Origin: Gari tellinella
Lineage: Eukaryota; Mollusca; Bivalvia; Cardiida; Psammobiidae
Assembly: GCA_922989275.2 (NCBI GenBank)
Contig: OV277861.1
Span: 27,124,479 to 27,188,478 of the forward strand
DNA: 64,000 nt
Reading direction: 5' to 3'
Shown one piece after another: positions 1 to 12,293 of the stretch (its first letter is position 1; every line of letters begins with the position of its first letter). The notes under the pieces are model-generated. The model did not search any database. It was not told where the DNA came from and saw only the letters and a program-made list of their open reading frames with translations. The translations under genes and the position numbers were made by a program.

Positions 1-579
1 GGTTCATGTATTGAATGGACGGTCAGGTTAATGTCTCAACATTTTGAGGTCCAGTTTCGGATGGCGGACATCACCTATTGTACGCTCACACACGTGCACA
101 ATCTTGTATGCATGTATTATTACATAGATGTACTGTTATTCTTGTTTGCTTCAACAATTCCCGTCTGTGTTAATGATGAAAATAACTAATATGTTCGTTT
201 ACAGAATTGCAAATTTAGAAGATGTTGATTCAGTTTTATTTTGAATAATTCGGTAGTATCCTAACTCTGTCCAAATATGTAAACGATATATATACACTGT
301 GTAAACTGTTAATGGAACTAATCCGTTAACGCCATAACTTATGCACCGTCTGCTTTACTGGAGCTTTGGTTTAAACAGTATTTGGTTCTAAGTTTTTACA
401 AATATTGTGTCCTATGTACCGTCAGCTTTTCGGCTGCCATCGGTAGTGCTTTACAAATAATTCCTGATAACACGTCACTTTTTGTGTCAAACAGTTTTGA
501 TCCTATTACGACGCCAAGCCGGCGCTTAAAAGAATCCACAATGTTTGAATATGCCAATAAAGTCGTGGTTTGTGGTACA

Positions 580-775
580 TACAGTGGATAATCTGTTATT
601 CTTTCCCGTTTAAACGCAAACGTACGCAAACGCAACGCACTAAAACGTAGAAAAGAACAACTTTTGGACAATTCTGATAATTCTTGTTTATCTTGGCTCC
701 AAACTGTTTGCTCTGCAAATAATAGTTTTAGCGTAAACGCGTTTATTGGGAAAGAAAAACAGAGTCTCCACTGTA
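580..775. mobile_element. TA-CAGTGGAGAA MITE (family B) lacking the left hairpin arm and loop
   Basis: Ends TACAGTGGATAATCTG and AGTCTCCACTGTA, with the family interior (GTTTAAACGCAAACGTACG, GCGTAAACGCGTTTATTGGG). Complete copies here are 250 bp; this one is 196. The missing part runs from a TGG before the left arm to a TGG at the start of the right arm. Confidence 0.85.
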
Positions 776-1560
776 TAAATTGGATTGAGTACTGGACAGG
801 TGCACACGTGAAGCAGGACGAGGAGATCCCACTCTCTAGACCCCCATCGAGCGCGCCACACTCCCAAAGTTCGTACTCTGGGTAAAAGTAATGGGACAGG
901 AATCATAGGAAAACTACCAAAACACATCAATCGGTGTCTTGCTTCTACATGTGTTTAAAGTTAATTACTAACACAATTAAAGGATCAAATCATATAAACT
1001 GAAATCACATTTCTGCAGAGCAGAACGTCAGTCGTTAAATGCCCAGACGAACGTCCGGACGAATACAGGCTGTTCTTATTCAGACATCCCCTATAGGTTT
1101 GAAACGTTACAGATATTTAACCGAGTGTTTCGGTATGTTGTACCTAGTGTATGAGGAGCCTCTTTAATTGCACCAGAATGTATGTAGTTTCAAAGACACG
1201 GATCACTTGACACTATCATGTGACAACTCAAAACATGGACCGGCTTTACGAATTTCATCCATAAATTTCCATTTTCAATAAGAAAAATGCATAGAACTAA
1301 ACTCAAATTGTACATCTCGCATCGGCGTAAATTGTACCTGAAAAGCATGACACACTATTGCTTAAGAAAGTCAAAACGGTCACATTTCTCTTAACTATTT
1401 AAGAATAAAAGAACAACATCAATATAGTGCTGTTGTTCCATTTGTTCATAACATATATCTACCAGGATTTACTTTAACTATATGTTAATTGAATGCACAT
1501 TTATGAGTTGATTGCTTTCACATATTGACCATTAAATTATCCTAAACTTTACAACTTAAC
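776..1560. other. No gene or repeat recognised
   Basis: AT-rich sequence with no open frame worth calling; the same holds for 1-560 apart from an unremarkable open stretch at 1-189. Confidence 0.5.
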
Positions 1561-1883
1561 TACAGCACTCCCTCTCTACAACGGCCCTCCCAACAACGAT
1601 TCCCTCCTTACAACGACACTTGTCGCTGTTCCCCAAACATTACAATTATATTTAACGTTTTTGCTGCTGCAATATCGTCTGCTTAAAAGTGTTGTCTGCT
1701 GTTTTCTCAAAGTTACATAATAGACATTTTGGCAGAAAAAACTTTATTGACGAGCGACAAACAACGCGGCGTCTGATCTAGATTCAAACTGTTTGCAATT
1801 TTCCCTCCCTGTAACGACTCCCTCCGAACAACGCACATAATTGTTGTCTCCCGTGGATGTCGTTGTAGAGAGGGAACGCTGTA
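1561..1883. mobile_element. Family C MITE, 323 bp, half hairpin
   Basis: TACAGCACTCCCTCTCTACA and AGAGAGGGAACGCTGTA are inverted ends with outer TA. The interior has the TCGTCTGC motif. The hairpin core is reduced to its right half, starting at the loop (near 1769). Confidence 0.85.
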
Positions 1884-2176
1884 TTAGCAACAACTGTTTG
1901 ATTGTATAAGTCACATATAGACTTATTTTATTAAACCAAGTGTCCAGATGTCCATCATACATAGGCCAGACAAATACAATTCATATACGTGTATAGTATT
2001 ATGTTCATTAGGGGATATGGATCCTGCTATTATTTAAGGTATGGATCGTGATATTATTTGAGGTATGGATCCTGATAGTGTAGTTCAAGTTGTATATATT
2101 CTGATAACACTGCATGTTAGATCTTAAATAGAATATAGTCCGGAAGCACATATATTAAACATGTGACACTTTCAAG

Positions 2177-2426
2177 TACAGTGGAGAATCTGTTATTCTT
2201 TCCCAATAAACGCGTTTACGCTAAAACTATTATTTGCAGTGCAAACAGTTTGGAGCCAGATCAGACGCCGGATAACCCGGCGTCTGATCAGGATCCAAAC
2301 TGTTTGCCACCAAGATAAACATGAATTATCAGAAGTGTCCAAAAGTTGTTCTTTTCTACGTTTTAATGCTTTGCGTTTGCGTACGTTTGCGTTTAAACGG
2401 GAAAGAATAACAGATTCTCCACTGTA
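2177..2426. mobile_element. Family B MITE, 250 bp, full length
   Basis: Terminal inverted repeats TACAGTGGAGAATCTGTTAT and its complement, TA at both outer ends, and the GGAGCC-type hairpin core at 2248-2310. Tc1/mariner-like by its TA target; no transposase. Confidence 0.9.
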
Positions 2427-2689
2427 CCCAAATGGTCCTTACTCAATAACGTCGCTTAAAATGTCCTTGTCAACCGAAAGTAATGGAAAATCACTGTCAA
2501 TTGTCACATGAAAGTATAAACATGTGCTTACAAACTGAAAAGGACACATACAGACATTTACAATTAAAAAGTTAAAATGGAAATGAATCGTGATAAAAGG
2601 AAAATATATCCAAACACCTATGACATAGGGTTTAAGTGTAATTTGATGCACTACTGGCATGCTACCCCCATTCCATATCGTTGCTTGGT

Positions 2690-3135
2690 CACGACGTGTT
2701 CATATAAATGGCCGGGCTAACAACCTGTAGTTTTGTATTACTCAAAGGATGTACAATGGACGCATACCCTTTTATGAATTTACAGTAATAGCCCGTGAGC
2801 AAATACATTATCTGCTTTCCTTTTTAGATTTAAGTAAAGGCCAATTTTGCAGCCTCTTTATCTCCTGGATCATCTGGATTACTTCTTCAGAATTTTTTCA
2901 ATTTTTTTCTTGAAGAAGTGACAATTGCTGGTTTTCATTTTGAGAATGCGATCTGAAAACAGATTCTAGACTCTCAAGATGCTCTATAAATGTCTGGGAA
3001 AAGATGATTGTATCATTAAAAAATATTAAACAGTCCAGTAAGTTGAGATATCCCGTACATATTTCCATGCGTCTTTGGAAAGTAGTAAGGGAGTTGACAC
3101 GCCCCAAAAGCATTCTATTGCATTCATATAATCAT
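2690..3135 (-). pseudogene. Ty3/gypsy-type reverse transcriptase relic
   Basis: Read on the minus strand, 3113-2898 gives an open stretch with TTFQRRMEICTGYLNL, then LDCLIFFNDTIIFS and EHLESLESVF, the layout around the reverse-transcriptase active site of gypsy elements. The active-site box reads FFND instead of the usual YxDD. Past a stop, 2860-2700 continues with GYYCKFIKGYASIVHPLS, typical of the segment joining RT to RNase H. Frameshifts and stops show that it is dead. No LTRs were seen. Confidence 0.75.
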
Positions 3136-3150
3136 AGGAACATGCACTGA

Positions 3151-3400
3151 TACAGTGGAGAATCTGTTATTCTTTCCCAATAAACGCGTTTACGCTAAAA
3201 CTATTATTTGCAGTGCAAACAGTTTGGAGCCAGATCAGACGCCGGGTAACCCGGCGTCTGATCAGGCTCCAAACTGTTTGCCACCAAGATAAACAAGAAT
3301 TATCAGAATTGTCCAAAATTTGTTCTTTTCCACGTTTTAGTGCTTTGCGTTTGCGTACGTTTGCGTTTAAACGGGAAAGAATAACAGATTCTCCACTGTA
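3151..3400. mobile_element. Family B MITE, 250 bp, full length
   Basis: Same ends, length and orientation as the copy at 2177. It lies just upstream (on minus) of the gypsy relic, with the GGAGCC hairpin at 3217-3280. Confidence 0.9.
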
Positions 3401-4240
3401 GGTGTCACTCTCCTTCCTCACCATTTAGCAGTGTTTGGCATAGCAAAGTGGTTCCTATTTGTTCTTTTTTTTTAATTTCTCAACTCTCCGAATATTCTAA
3501 GGGTGTTGTTCTTATTTTGACGATTACTACTAGTATGTTGGAAGAATCAGAGCTTATAACTTGACGAACCGCTCCACATTCTGTCATTTCCTTAAATGTT
3601 ATTTCACTTCATAGACCAAAACCGGTGGAATTTGTCTCGATTGATACTTGAATGATGTTTATATCTGTCAGTTGAATTCATGTTCTATTATATATGTGTG
3701 GCTTAAATCTGTTTCAAGACAATGTGACCCCACTATTGAAATAATTGTCGAGCCTTTGCATTCTGTTCTTCTGTTTAATCTATTTCATGTAAATGTAGTC
3801 CAGTGTTTGAAAGTTTAGGAATTTGGTACATCTGCTACTGATGTGATCATTCATCCTGATTCCGTTGGGGTCGGGGTAACCGATAACAAAATCAGTATAG
3901 GTTCTTGACGACTTTATAGATTGAACAATACATGCGTTAATGTTATCAACAAAAACAACTGTAATCTGAAATACAAAATCAAGCAAACATTTAAACTATA
4001 AATTGTTCTGTTCATTGTAAGCTGTGGACGAAAGTGCTTATCAATACAAATGTGGAAAGACGTTGCATGTCACATTACAACAACGTACTCCCTAACAATA
4101 ACAACTCAAAAGCTAATTGAAAAATACCGCTGGAATGAACAAATGGTCCAAAAGGTTATGATAGCGATGGCAAGGACAATGACGATAATGTATGGTAACA
4201 AATTATGTATATTTACTCGATATCATAAATATGCCAAAGG
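3401..4240. other. No gene recognised
   Basis: Short chance ORFs only. At 4260-4310 a piece matches, inverted, the right part of the family E MITE. Confidence 0.5.
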
Positions 4241-4695
4241 GTTGAGTATATGACAAGCGGCAACAAATAAATACGAAAGACTCAAGCAGGAAACGTAACA
4301 CAAACAATACACCCAAGTTCTCGTGTGTAAACAGTTATAGAGTAACGGATCTTGTGCTACTAGTATTTCATGTGGGTGTGTAACGTTTATTTTGAAGTCA
4401 TTAAGTTGTATAATTAAGGATTTGGGTCGAATTTAGGACTTGTTTATTTTATCTTAACGTTAATCATGAATATGTCCTATCGCACATAAGGAAGAATAAA
4501 TTCAACGTTTTATAAAATCCACTCAGACATGACACACACTAATACTAGTAACATTCATTGAAATTAAAATCGACTGTAAAATGTATATGTGGTAGAAAAG
4601 GGATTACTCTTGAATTACTGGTACCTGTAGTTGTACGTAGGTCATATGATACTCAACACTGGGATGAAGTTGCACATTGATTGGGGCATATACAA

Positions 4696-4893
4696 TTAAC
4701 CCTTATCCTGCTTCGAGATTGTCGTCTGCAAAAATTGTTAAATCTAGATTTATACATTTTTAAGTAAAGAAACCCAAAGACGAGTGTCAAACAGTTTGGA
4801 TCCAGATCAGACGTCGCTTTACGCGGCGTCTGATCTAGATCCAAACTGTTTTACAAAAATCAATGAAGTCGCGACCAGCAGGTAAAGGGCTAA
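4696..4893. mobile_element. TTAA-type MITE, family A (TTAACCCTTATCCTGC ends)
   Basis: Starts TTAACCCTTATCCTGC and ends CCAGCAGGTAAAGGGCTAA. Inside are GTCGTCTGC and the GGATCC-type hairpin (4787-4852). TTAA plus CCC ends suggests the piggyBac superfamily. Confidence 0.78.
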
Positions 4894-5336
4894 GATAATT
4901 ATAGTCAGTAAAAACTTACAATATGCTGAGGGAATACGTTCGTATTTGCCAAAAATGGCGTTTGCCTTTGAATAATGATCCATGTCAAAGTTTGAACGAC
5001 CTAGCGTCTGACTCCACACTGTTTGCAAACAAACTGAACTGCTCTACAGTTTTAAAACTTAAAACTTTTGCAAATTTCATATGATTTGCGTTTCGTATTT
5101 TGTTTCAACGGAAACAATAACATATTTCCTGATAACAAAACGCCCTACTGTGATAGACCAAAAAAGAATCTACTAACATGTAAGACTTCATTTACTGTAT
5201 ACATGTATGTTAATTAAGTTGTTTGACTCTTAGTGCTATCTGAAAGAAACGCGAAATCCAATAAATAAAATTCATAATTTACATATGACAATAACAGAAC
5301 GTGCGAAAGGTTTCCATTATGTTCGTATGTTTAAAG

Positions 5337-8300
5337 CTGGTTTGGCTGACTGGGAGGTGACAGCCAATGGCGGACAAGGATTCCTGGTGGAAAAGGGGGT
5401 CAGAGTCAAAGGGTGTAAACGAACCCCGACTTCAGATGGTACGTACTGTATACATCTCTTTAACGACCAGAATGTATTGATTAGTTTGTGTTTAAGGCTT
5501 GTGGCTGCTTCAAGCAAGATGACAATAAAAACAGGAAGCTGCTTTAGGAACATTCTTTGTTTTCTTTCACATTTATTTATTCTATAAAGGCATAGAAATA
5601 CCGTTTTACTCGTTTTATTGCACCCTCAACTTAAGAAAATGATTCCATTTTATACAGCCATGTACATATCATATTTTCTAGCAGATAATAGGTTAAAGAA
5701 GGCTGAAAGTAAAGTAACCATCTATCTTCAATACTGAAAACAGATTATAAAGGAAAGGGTTAAGCTGTCACCTGTTTTCATAAAATCAAGGGGATTTAAT
5801 TCTTTCAACACCATGGACCTGTTTGAAATATACTCATTACATTTGCCAACTGTGTAAACCCAGATCAGAGGACTCCTATAGGGGACCTCAGATCTGGGTA
5901 TACACTGTTGGTTAATTTTGATCAGCATTTACATTTGTATTAAACTACCCTGAAATCCAAGTAGATTGATTCATGTCTCGGTAACAAAAAAGATCCACAA
6001 GGGAGCCCAATAAGCCACAGGAGATACTAAGTCTTGAAATAGATAATGTAGTTTGATACGTGACACGTATCAACATTATTTGCGGATTAATAATCCAGTA
6101 CTAACGCGCTTGACTAGTAAGTAAATGACTTACTTTGCATCGACTACGAAATGTGGTAGTCGATTAATCGATTGCTAATTAATCTATTAATCGATAGATC
6201 ATGCGTTGAATCCCAGACAACGTTAGAACACCTATAACCGACACAAAATATTTTCAATTAGGTCATTTCTAACACATCGGTTAATTCCCTAACTAAAATG
6301 GTTTGCTTTATTTCTCAAAGTGCATAATACGATTCTACCCATTCTATCGCTGGTTTAACATGTAGCCCGGCGTGATGTTTACACGATTGTACTATTTAAA
6401 TATGTATAGGCTAGTTGCAAGCGAATAAACGATATATATGTCGTTTATTCGCTTGCAACCATGGTCTAATCTATTTAGCACTGGCTTGGGCTCGAGGAAA
6501 ACAAGAAAACCATTCGTTTCTGATTTCTGTTTTAGACGAAAAAGTCATTTTGTTTGTAATATTTTACTAAAATTGAAAGGTTATTTCAAATGATAAGTTT
6601 GAGACATTAAGCATGCTTTAACACCAACATAAATAACGCTTATTGAAGCTCTATATATGTAAGCACAATGCAATAGTAATTGTCTTTAAAGTCTAGGTCT
6701 CACTGTACATAATAAAACGTCATAACGCGGCGTCTGATCAGGATCCAAACTGTTTGCAAAAATCTGGTGTGCTCGGGGTAAGACAGTGAAGAGGTTAACT
6801 CAAATTCCTAATAACCTTAGACCGTGGTTTGACCGTACTGTTTTGTTTCAGAGCTATCGTGCTGGGCGACTTCTTATGGGAGATGTGAGAAGAAACAGCT
6901 GGTTAACCTCCGAAACTGCGGCATCAGTCCTAGAGTCATGGATAATACGAGACCAGAGATAAAGATATCAGAATGGTAATGAATGTTCTCTCTCTACAAC
7001 AACACCCAATTGGAGTGTGTGTTGTTCGAAGGGAGTTGTTATAGGGAGAAAACAATAAGACTTGGCTAACATTTGCAAACAGCTTGAACCCAGATCTGGA
7101 TTCAAGCTGTTTATCACTTGTCATTATATTTTTCTGTCAAAAGGTTTGCAAAGGGAATCATAATGTTGGAACATACATATTTATTGGGAAAGAACAGCGT
7201 AACACTAACATTAATAGCCTCGATATTGGTATGCCACAGGTACCTGACACATACATCTATATCTATTACCCCCCCCCCCCCCTTTTTAAAAAAAAAAATT
7301 TTTTTTTTTTTTTACTATACTTCTATTATACATGTAGATACAAGGTAAACAGCGCAATACGACACCCTTTTTTTTCTTTTTAAAAAAAAGGGGGGGATGT
7401 TAATAGATCTAGATGTATGTGTCAAGTACCTGTGTTGGTATGCAAAGTATGAAATTTTAAAGCCCTTTGCACATTATACATTTTAACTTTATATTCTGTA
7501 ATTGTTATGTACAACAATATATCAACTCTAGACTTCCGTCTTTTTACTATGACTTTACTTTTCTTGTTGACGTCCGAATGTCCGGAAGTATGTTTAATGT
7601 TCTATTATTCTTCACTGAAGGTATGGGGCTAGAGACGACGCGGGAATTGAGTACTGGTTAAAGGTACGTCTTCTTGATGGTAACAAACAAGAATTGGCGA
7701 GGAAGCAGTTTACAGACTCCAAAAGCGCCTGCGGAGACTGGTTTCAGGTAAGTACAACAGTCATTTACACAAGTCCTATTTGTATCACACGAACACTGGT
7801 TCATGTTGACTTTTTTGTTTATTTTAAGCCCTACATTAAACTTACACCTGTCGAACAGACCGTTAAAGACCATCACGACAGTTTCTTCGAATTTTCATAT
7901 TATTTAGATTTGTTTTAAATTTTGCATGTTGCAAGTTATGCAGAAAACGGGGTCCCCGAACTGAATTTGTTCTTAACAGCTGGGTTTTTTGGTATACCCC
8001 TAATTATCCAGCGACACGTGCTTTTGATCATAAAAATCTCAGAATAACCCTCTTTAGCTTTGTAATTTACCTAATTTGTAGGTTAACACATATTTTTCAT
8101 AAAATAGAAAAAATAGGACCAAGTAGGACCAAAAATATGAAAACAACAATTTATCCGCCAATAAAGGGATCATATCAAATATTACTCCTACAGTTCTTAC
8201 ACTTTTCACAAATATTGATGAAGCATTAATTTACTGAAAATCACACATACAAATTATAGGTAGACTTACCCGAATTATTTAAAATACAAATATCTGCATA

Positions 8301-11014
8301 GAAAGTTTCTCATGTAAATCCAATTGCATAGGACTATCATTAAATGCTATATGATAACCACGTTCTAAATGCTAAAATGTGTACCAATCCATACTGTTCA
8401 ATTGTGCACAATATATCGATATTTAAGCAATATTAGTGTACAACTAATCGTGTTCGCCAAATGCAGGTATGGTCCCATAATTAAGCTTTTTGAGACAGAT
8501 AAAATACAACCTCTAAATAAAAACATTTATCAGAGAGTATAAATCAAAGTGACACAATTCATGCAAAAAATTTGCATGAGTTGCCTTCCTTTGACCATAA
8601 GAAACCGAAACTGTCGCGATGGTCTTTAATGCACCACATTTTTATTGGTCGCTTAATAAAGTATTACTGTAATTATCGTCAAAGAAACACGATCTTATTA
8701 AACTACACAATAATATGTACATTGAAAACAGTTTGGAGCAAGATAAAACAATCACGAACTCTGAGCCTGGTCATGTTCCAAACTTGCCCTGGAATACTGT
8801 TTATACTCCTTCGGTCGGTCGGTCGGTCATACCTGAAGACTTCCAATCGAATATTTTTAACCGAATTGCTTTTTTAGGATAGTCATTTAAATAGGTTGTT
8901 GATAGATGTTCTGAAAAATGTGCAATCTATATTCAAGCATAGTGCGGGAGCATTCGTGTTTTCAAACACATTTCTAATTAAGAACGTGTCATTTGCTAAA
9001 ATTTATTTCATTGCATTTGCGTATCGTTTCATTTAACTGTTTCGGCGCCGAAGTCGCATTATAAACGCGACTCTGTTAACTGTTTGGATTCAGATTAGAC
9101 GCCGCTGCAGGCGGTGTCTGATCAGGATCCAAGCTGGTTAACACTCGTATCGATATTTCTAATTCATTGTACCTTCAATCTAACTTTAAAAGGTTATTGC
9201 AGACAACAATAATAAAGCAGACGACAATAAAGCGGTGAAGGGGTAAACGTATCACGATTAATATGGCGCCGAAAGGGTTAACTGGGAAATAATATCTTCT
9301 CAATTTTGACCAATGTAAAAAAAAGCAAAACGGTGTCTGATGACAACCACTAAGCTATTCAAGGCTGTTGGATCATACAGTGGAGAAACCGTTATTCTTT
9401 CCCGTTTAAACGCAAGCAAACGCAAACGCATTATACTAAAATGTAGAAAATGACAACTTTTTGAATTTTCTAACTATTCATTTTAATCTGAGTGGCAAAC
9501 AGTTTGGAGCCTGATCAGACGCCGGCTTAGCCGGCGTCTGATCTGGCTCCAAACTGTTTTCAATAGAAATAATGGTTTTAGCGTAAACGCGTTTACTGGG
9601 AAAGAATAACCTTTTCTCCACTGTATCCCGGTCTGGGCAATCGGATTTTTCATGTGGGGAAGTCTTCCAGCTGTCTTGCGGAAGGTCGGTTGCTCAACCC
9701 AGTTACCGATTTGTGCATAAAGCATCACATACAGGGCTTTAGGGGCTTTACCAACCCGTATTTAGCTTGACGTCGTGATATTACTGAAATACTGTTTAAG
9801 TGGCGTTAATTCATAGCAAATCAAATCAAATAACAGATAAAAAGATGTGTGAGATCAATTTGATGACGTCACTATAACGTCACTATTTATAAAGGCGTTT
9901 TGACGTCACAGGGGTTCCAAAAATGCCTATTGCTTTGAAAAATAACTTAAAATCGTTGGTTATGTGAGAATATAAGAATCCACCATGAGTGTTGATGTAG
10001 GGTAGGAATTTGCTCCCCTGAGGGTCAGAAAATTCATGCAGGGACGAGGCTTGGCGAGTCCCTGCGTGAAATTTCTGACCCGAGGGGGAGCAAATTCATA
10101 TCTTACATCAACTAAACGAATGGTGGATTATTTTTCTCCCATTTAAATCATTAAAACATGATACAAATAACGAAATAATGGCAGTTTGTGTGCATTTTTT
10201 TCCGCCAAAACGTTGACGTTGTTTATAGTAACGTCATGAGAAATGACGTCATTAGTTACCCGCGTCTTGCAGCGCTTGTGATAAAGCAGGACAAACAGTA
10301 AAAGACGTCATGTGGTATGAAGGATAGAGTCATTCCACATGGGGAATATCTCTATCCCACATAGGCGAAAATGGGAGAAAAAGAATCTGTCACTCGTCGA
10401 TGTTTAAGACACGCTTATCTCAAACTCGCCAAGGCTCGCTTAATAACATTTCAATTCTAGACTCGTTTGAGATCAGCTTGTCTTAAACATCGACTCATGA
10501 CAGATCCTATATGTTTTACAATGAGTAAGACGTTATTCTGTTCTAACATAAATTTGTGCAACAATATGCTCTCTTGTGTGACCTTGACCTCTACACAACC
10601 TTCATTATTTTGACATGACAAAATTAGTCGAACATTTTTTGAGCTGGGTACACACATCGAATATGATGTCTAAATTACACGTACATGCAGTTCCAACGTT
10701 ATGATCAAGAATAATGTTGCAGTAAGACATATATACAGACAGACCAAGAACCATAAGCCACCGACTATGTCGTGCGTGGTCATACATGTACAACAGCTAC
10801 ATGGTTGTCAATTGCAAACACTTTCATCATTTGCGCAACTTGTTGTCAGCCTTTTGGAAGTATTCCGTTTTTTCTACAGTTCACAGACAGCTTCACCAAC
10901 TACCCGGATGGTGCCCGGTTTGTGGAGTATACGCACGGAGGGACGGACAACTGTAACTGGGCGGGGCATTACGGTGCCAAAATCACGTGCTCGTCACTGA
11001 CAGTTGACGTATAG
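5337..11014 (+). CDS. F-box-associated (FBA) domain protein, 3' four exons (5' end not found)
   Basis: Exons: 5337-5438, 6852-6975, 7621-7747 and 10880-11014 (stop TAG). Splice phases agree at every junction (1, 2, 0), and each donor is GT (gtacgt, gtaatg, gtaagt) with an AG acceptor. The joined reading contains GLADWEVTANGG, ATSYGRCEKKQLVN, EWYGARDDAGIEYW and HGGTDNCNWAGHYGAK, in the order and spacing of the FBA domain of FBXO2/FBXO6/FBXO44-type proteins. These are substrate-recognition subunits of SCF ubiquitin ligases, several of which bind N-glycans on misfolded glycoproteins. About 160 residues are covered, close to a whole FBA domain. The N-terminal F-box exon was not recognised in the 5.3 kb upstream and may lie outside the window. 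Near the C-terminus the usual Tyr-Trp-Lys glycan-contact run reads Asn-Trp-Ala, so sugar binding is uncertain. A poly(A) signal AATAAA lies at 11233-11238. The exact start of the first listed exon is the least certain boundary. Confidence 0.85.
6412..6461. repeat. Short perfect palindrome
   Basis: GGTTGCAAGCGAATAAACG-type arm and its complement around ATATATAT, in FBA-domain gene intron. Confidence 0.7.
6721..6799. repeat. Half-hairpin fragment (loop to right end)
   Basis: Begins at the loop (AACGCGGCGTCTGATCAGG), runs through CAAACTGTTTGC, then GTGCTCGGGGTAAGACAGTG and a TTAA end. The same fragment recurs at 17478-17556. Confidence 0.75.
6987..7145. mobile_element. Family C MITE, partial
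   Basis: CTCTCTCTACAACAACACCC, then GGGAGTTGTTATAGGGAG and a shortened hairpin (CAAACAGCTTGAACCCAGATC and complement) at 7074-7112. The rest of the element is missing. Confidence 0.65.
7210..7436. repeat. Palindrome with homopolymer C, T and A runs
   Basis: CACAGGTACCTGACACATAC and its mirror at 7413-7436, then a poly-C/T/A run (7268-7312) opposite a poly-T/A/G run (7369-7397). Half of the same repeat is at 17560-17640. The runs are prone to sequencing error. Confidence 0.65.
7915..8720. other. Intron sequence of the FBA-domain gene, nothing recognised
   Basis: AT-rich, with no coding signal and no clear palindrome. Confidence 0.5.
8809..8829. repeat. GGTC microsatellite
   Basis: Four to five tandem GGTC units. 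Confidence 0.8.
9376..9625. mobile_element. Family B MITE, 250 bp
   Basis: TACAGTGGAGAAACCGTTAT and AACCTTTTCTCCACTGTA ends; hairpin with the CCGGCTTAGCCGG loop region at about 9497-9560. It lies in the last intron of the FBA-domain gene. Confidence 0.88.
9967..10135. repeat. Palindromic repeat with CGAGGCTTGGCGAG centre
   Basis: ATCCACCATGAGTGTTGATG and AGGAATTTGCTCCCCTGAGG mirror across a centre at about 10050. A neighbouring palindrome (10388-10505, TGTCACTCGTCGATGTTTAA) and the block 10198-10290 (TTCCGCCAAAACGTTGACG) follow. The block recurs at 21459-21555 next to another palindrome. Confidence 0.7.
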
Positions 11015-11232
11015 ACGGAAGCGACTAAAATCAAATACAAGCTTGGAGCAAGATTGCCACAACATCCTGTGAACTTAACATACTTTCAAACAATATTTTG
11101 ATTGCAGATGCGGGCGAGGATATTTAGTGCGCTGAAAGATTTTTTTCTCAAGTTTTCTACGAACTACCCTTAATCTGAACATTTTAGATCGCAGCAAGTG
11201 TGTGATATTACAAGCTTCTGATTTGACATAGC

Positions 11233-11238
11233 AATAAA
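11233..11238 (+). promoter_or_regulatory. Candidate poly(A) signal of the FBA-domain gene
   Basis: AATAAA about 220 bases after the stop codon of the FBA-domain gene. Only the hexamer supports it, and AATAAA is common by chance in AT-rich DNA. Confidence 0.35.
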
Positions 11239-11239
11239 C

Positions 11240-11985
11240 AATATTTAGGACATTTACAGTTTACTTTATGAATATGGATGCCTAAATTCATTTAAGTTCG
11301 CTTTATAAAGTTTTTTTAAACATAACATGTTTTATAAATCTACATCAAAGTGTGGTTTTAACATAACATTACAAAGTAAGAGGTTTGAATCAAGAAGTAA
11401 ATATATGTACTTGAGTGAGTCTGGATCAAATGGGCAATCTAGTTCTCTTAATAGATGATATTTATTCCTCACCTTGATTTCAGTCCAAAGCAAGACTTTA
11501 AGCGCATATTTTCATCAGGTAAAGAAAATTACTAACCAAAATATTTTATCTATGACTTATCATTTAGTTAACTCCGATTGTATAAACGAATTTAACCACT
11601 GATCTCGATCCGTTGACGAAAGCATTGTTTTGATAGACGCATGTTTACTTTTAGCGCCAAGAGCCTTGTTTGAATTTAAAATGACAACTCGAGAAATCGT
11701 CTAATTGCCAAACAACAAGATAGAACGTAAAATATTAGCCCTTGTTCAGATAAGAATGTGTGGATATAACAAATTGAAAAAAATAAATAAATGACGTCAA
11801 ATCCGGCATTTTCGCGCCAAACTCAAGTTGATTTTGTTAGAAAGTAAACAATGGAACTTATTTTTTTGCTTTCGAATGTACACAGCTTCAGTAATGCGAT
11901 TGTTCCTATTGTTCATTAAAGGGTAAACATTATTCGTGTTATCAGACTCTTTAATGTATAAAACATACATGCGTACTGACAATAA
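11240..11985. other. Intergenic, nothing recognised
   Basis: AT-rich and downstream of the FBA-domain gene; no open frame with recognisable similarity. Confidence 0.5.
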
Positions 11986-11989
11986 TGTT

Positions 11990-12293
11990 CATTTGATATT
12001 AGAAATTACAGCAAATATATTGTAAATATAAGAAATGAACCGATTGTTTGCGGCGTTCAAGAAAAAAAACGACAGGAAATTATCGGTTAGTTTACCATGA
12101 ATCGAGCAATTCATGGTAAATTTACCGATAATTTTCTGTCGTTTAATTTGGTTGAACGCCGAAAGCAGACGATATTGCAGTAGTGACAGCGTTAGACATA
12201 ATTGACTTGTTTGGAGAACAGCAGCAAGCGTTGTAAAAGGGAGGGAATCATTGTTCGAAGGGTCGTTGTAGGGAGGGAGCACAATGTATACAT
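11990..12293. mobile_element. Family C-related MITE half with a large palindrome
   Basis: 12041-12163 is a palindrome (GCGGCGTTCAAGAAAAA..., ACGACAGGAAATTATCGG and complements). It is followed by the family C right end (AAGGGAGGGAATC, GTCGTTGTAGGGAGGGAGC). Confidence 0.6.

Noticed and set aside
2239..2511. Many 60-90 codon ORFs with LEPDQTP, RRRVTRRLIRLQTV or KSCSFLRFSALRLRTFAFKRERI
   Set aside because: They are translations of the repeated palindromic MITEs; the same peptide appears at every copy and on both strands.
4050..4253. 67-codon plus-strand ORF upstream of the FBA exons, considered as a 5' exon
   Set aside because: No F-box motif, no donor with suitable phase, and composition like the surrounding AT-rich DNA.
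7268..7312. Homopolymer C/T/A run as a functional element
   Set aside because: It is one arm of a palindrome, and such runs are error-prone; no function can be argued from it.
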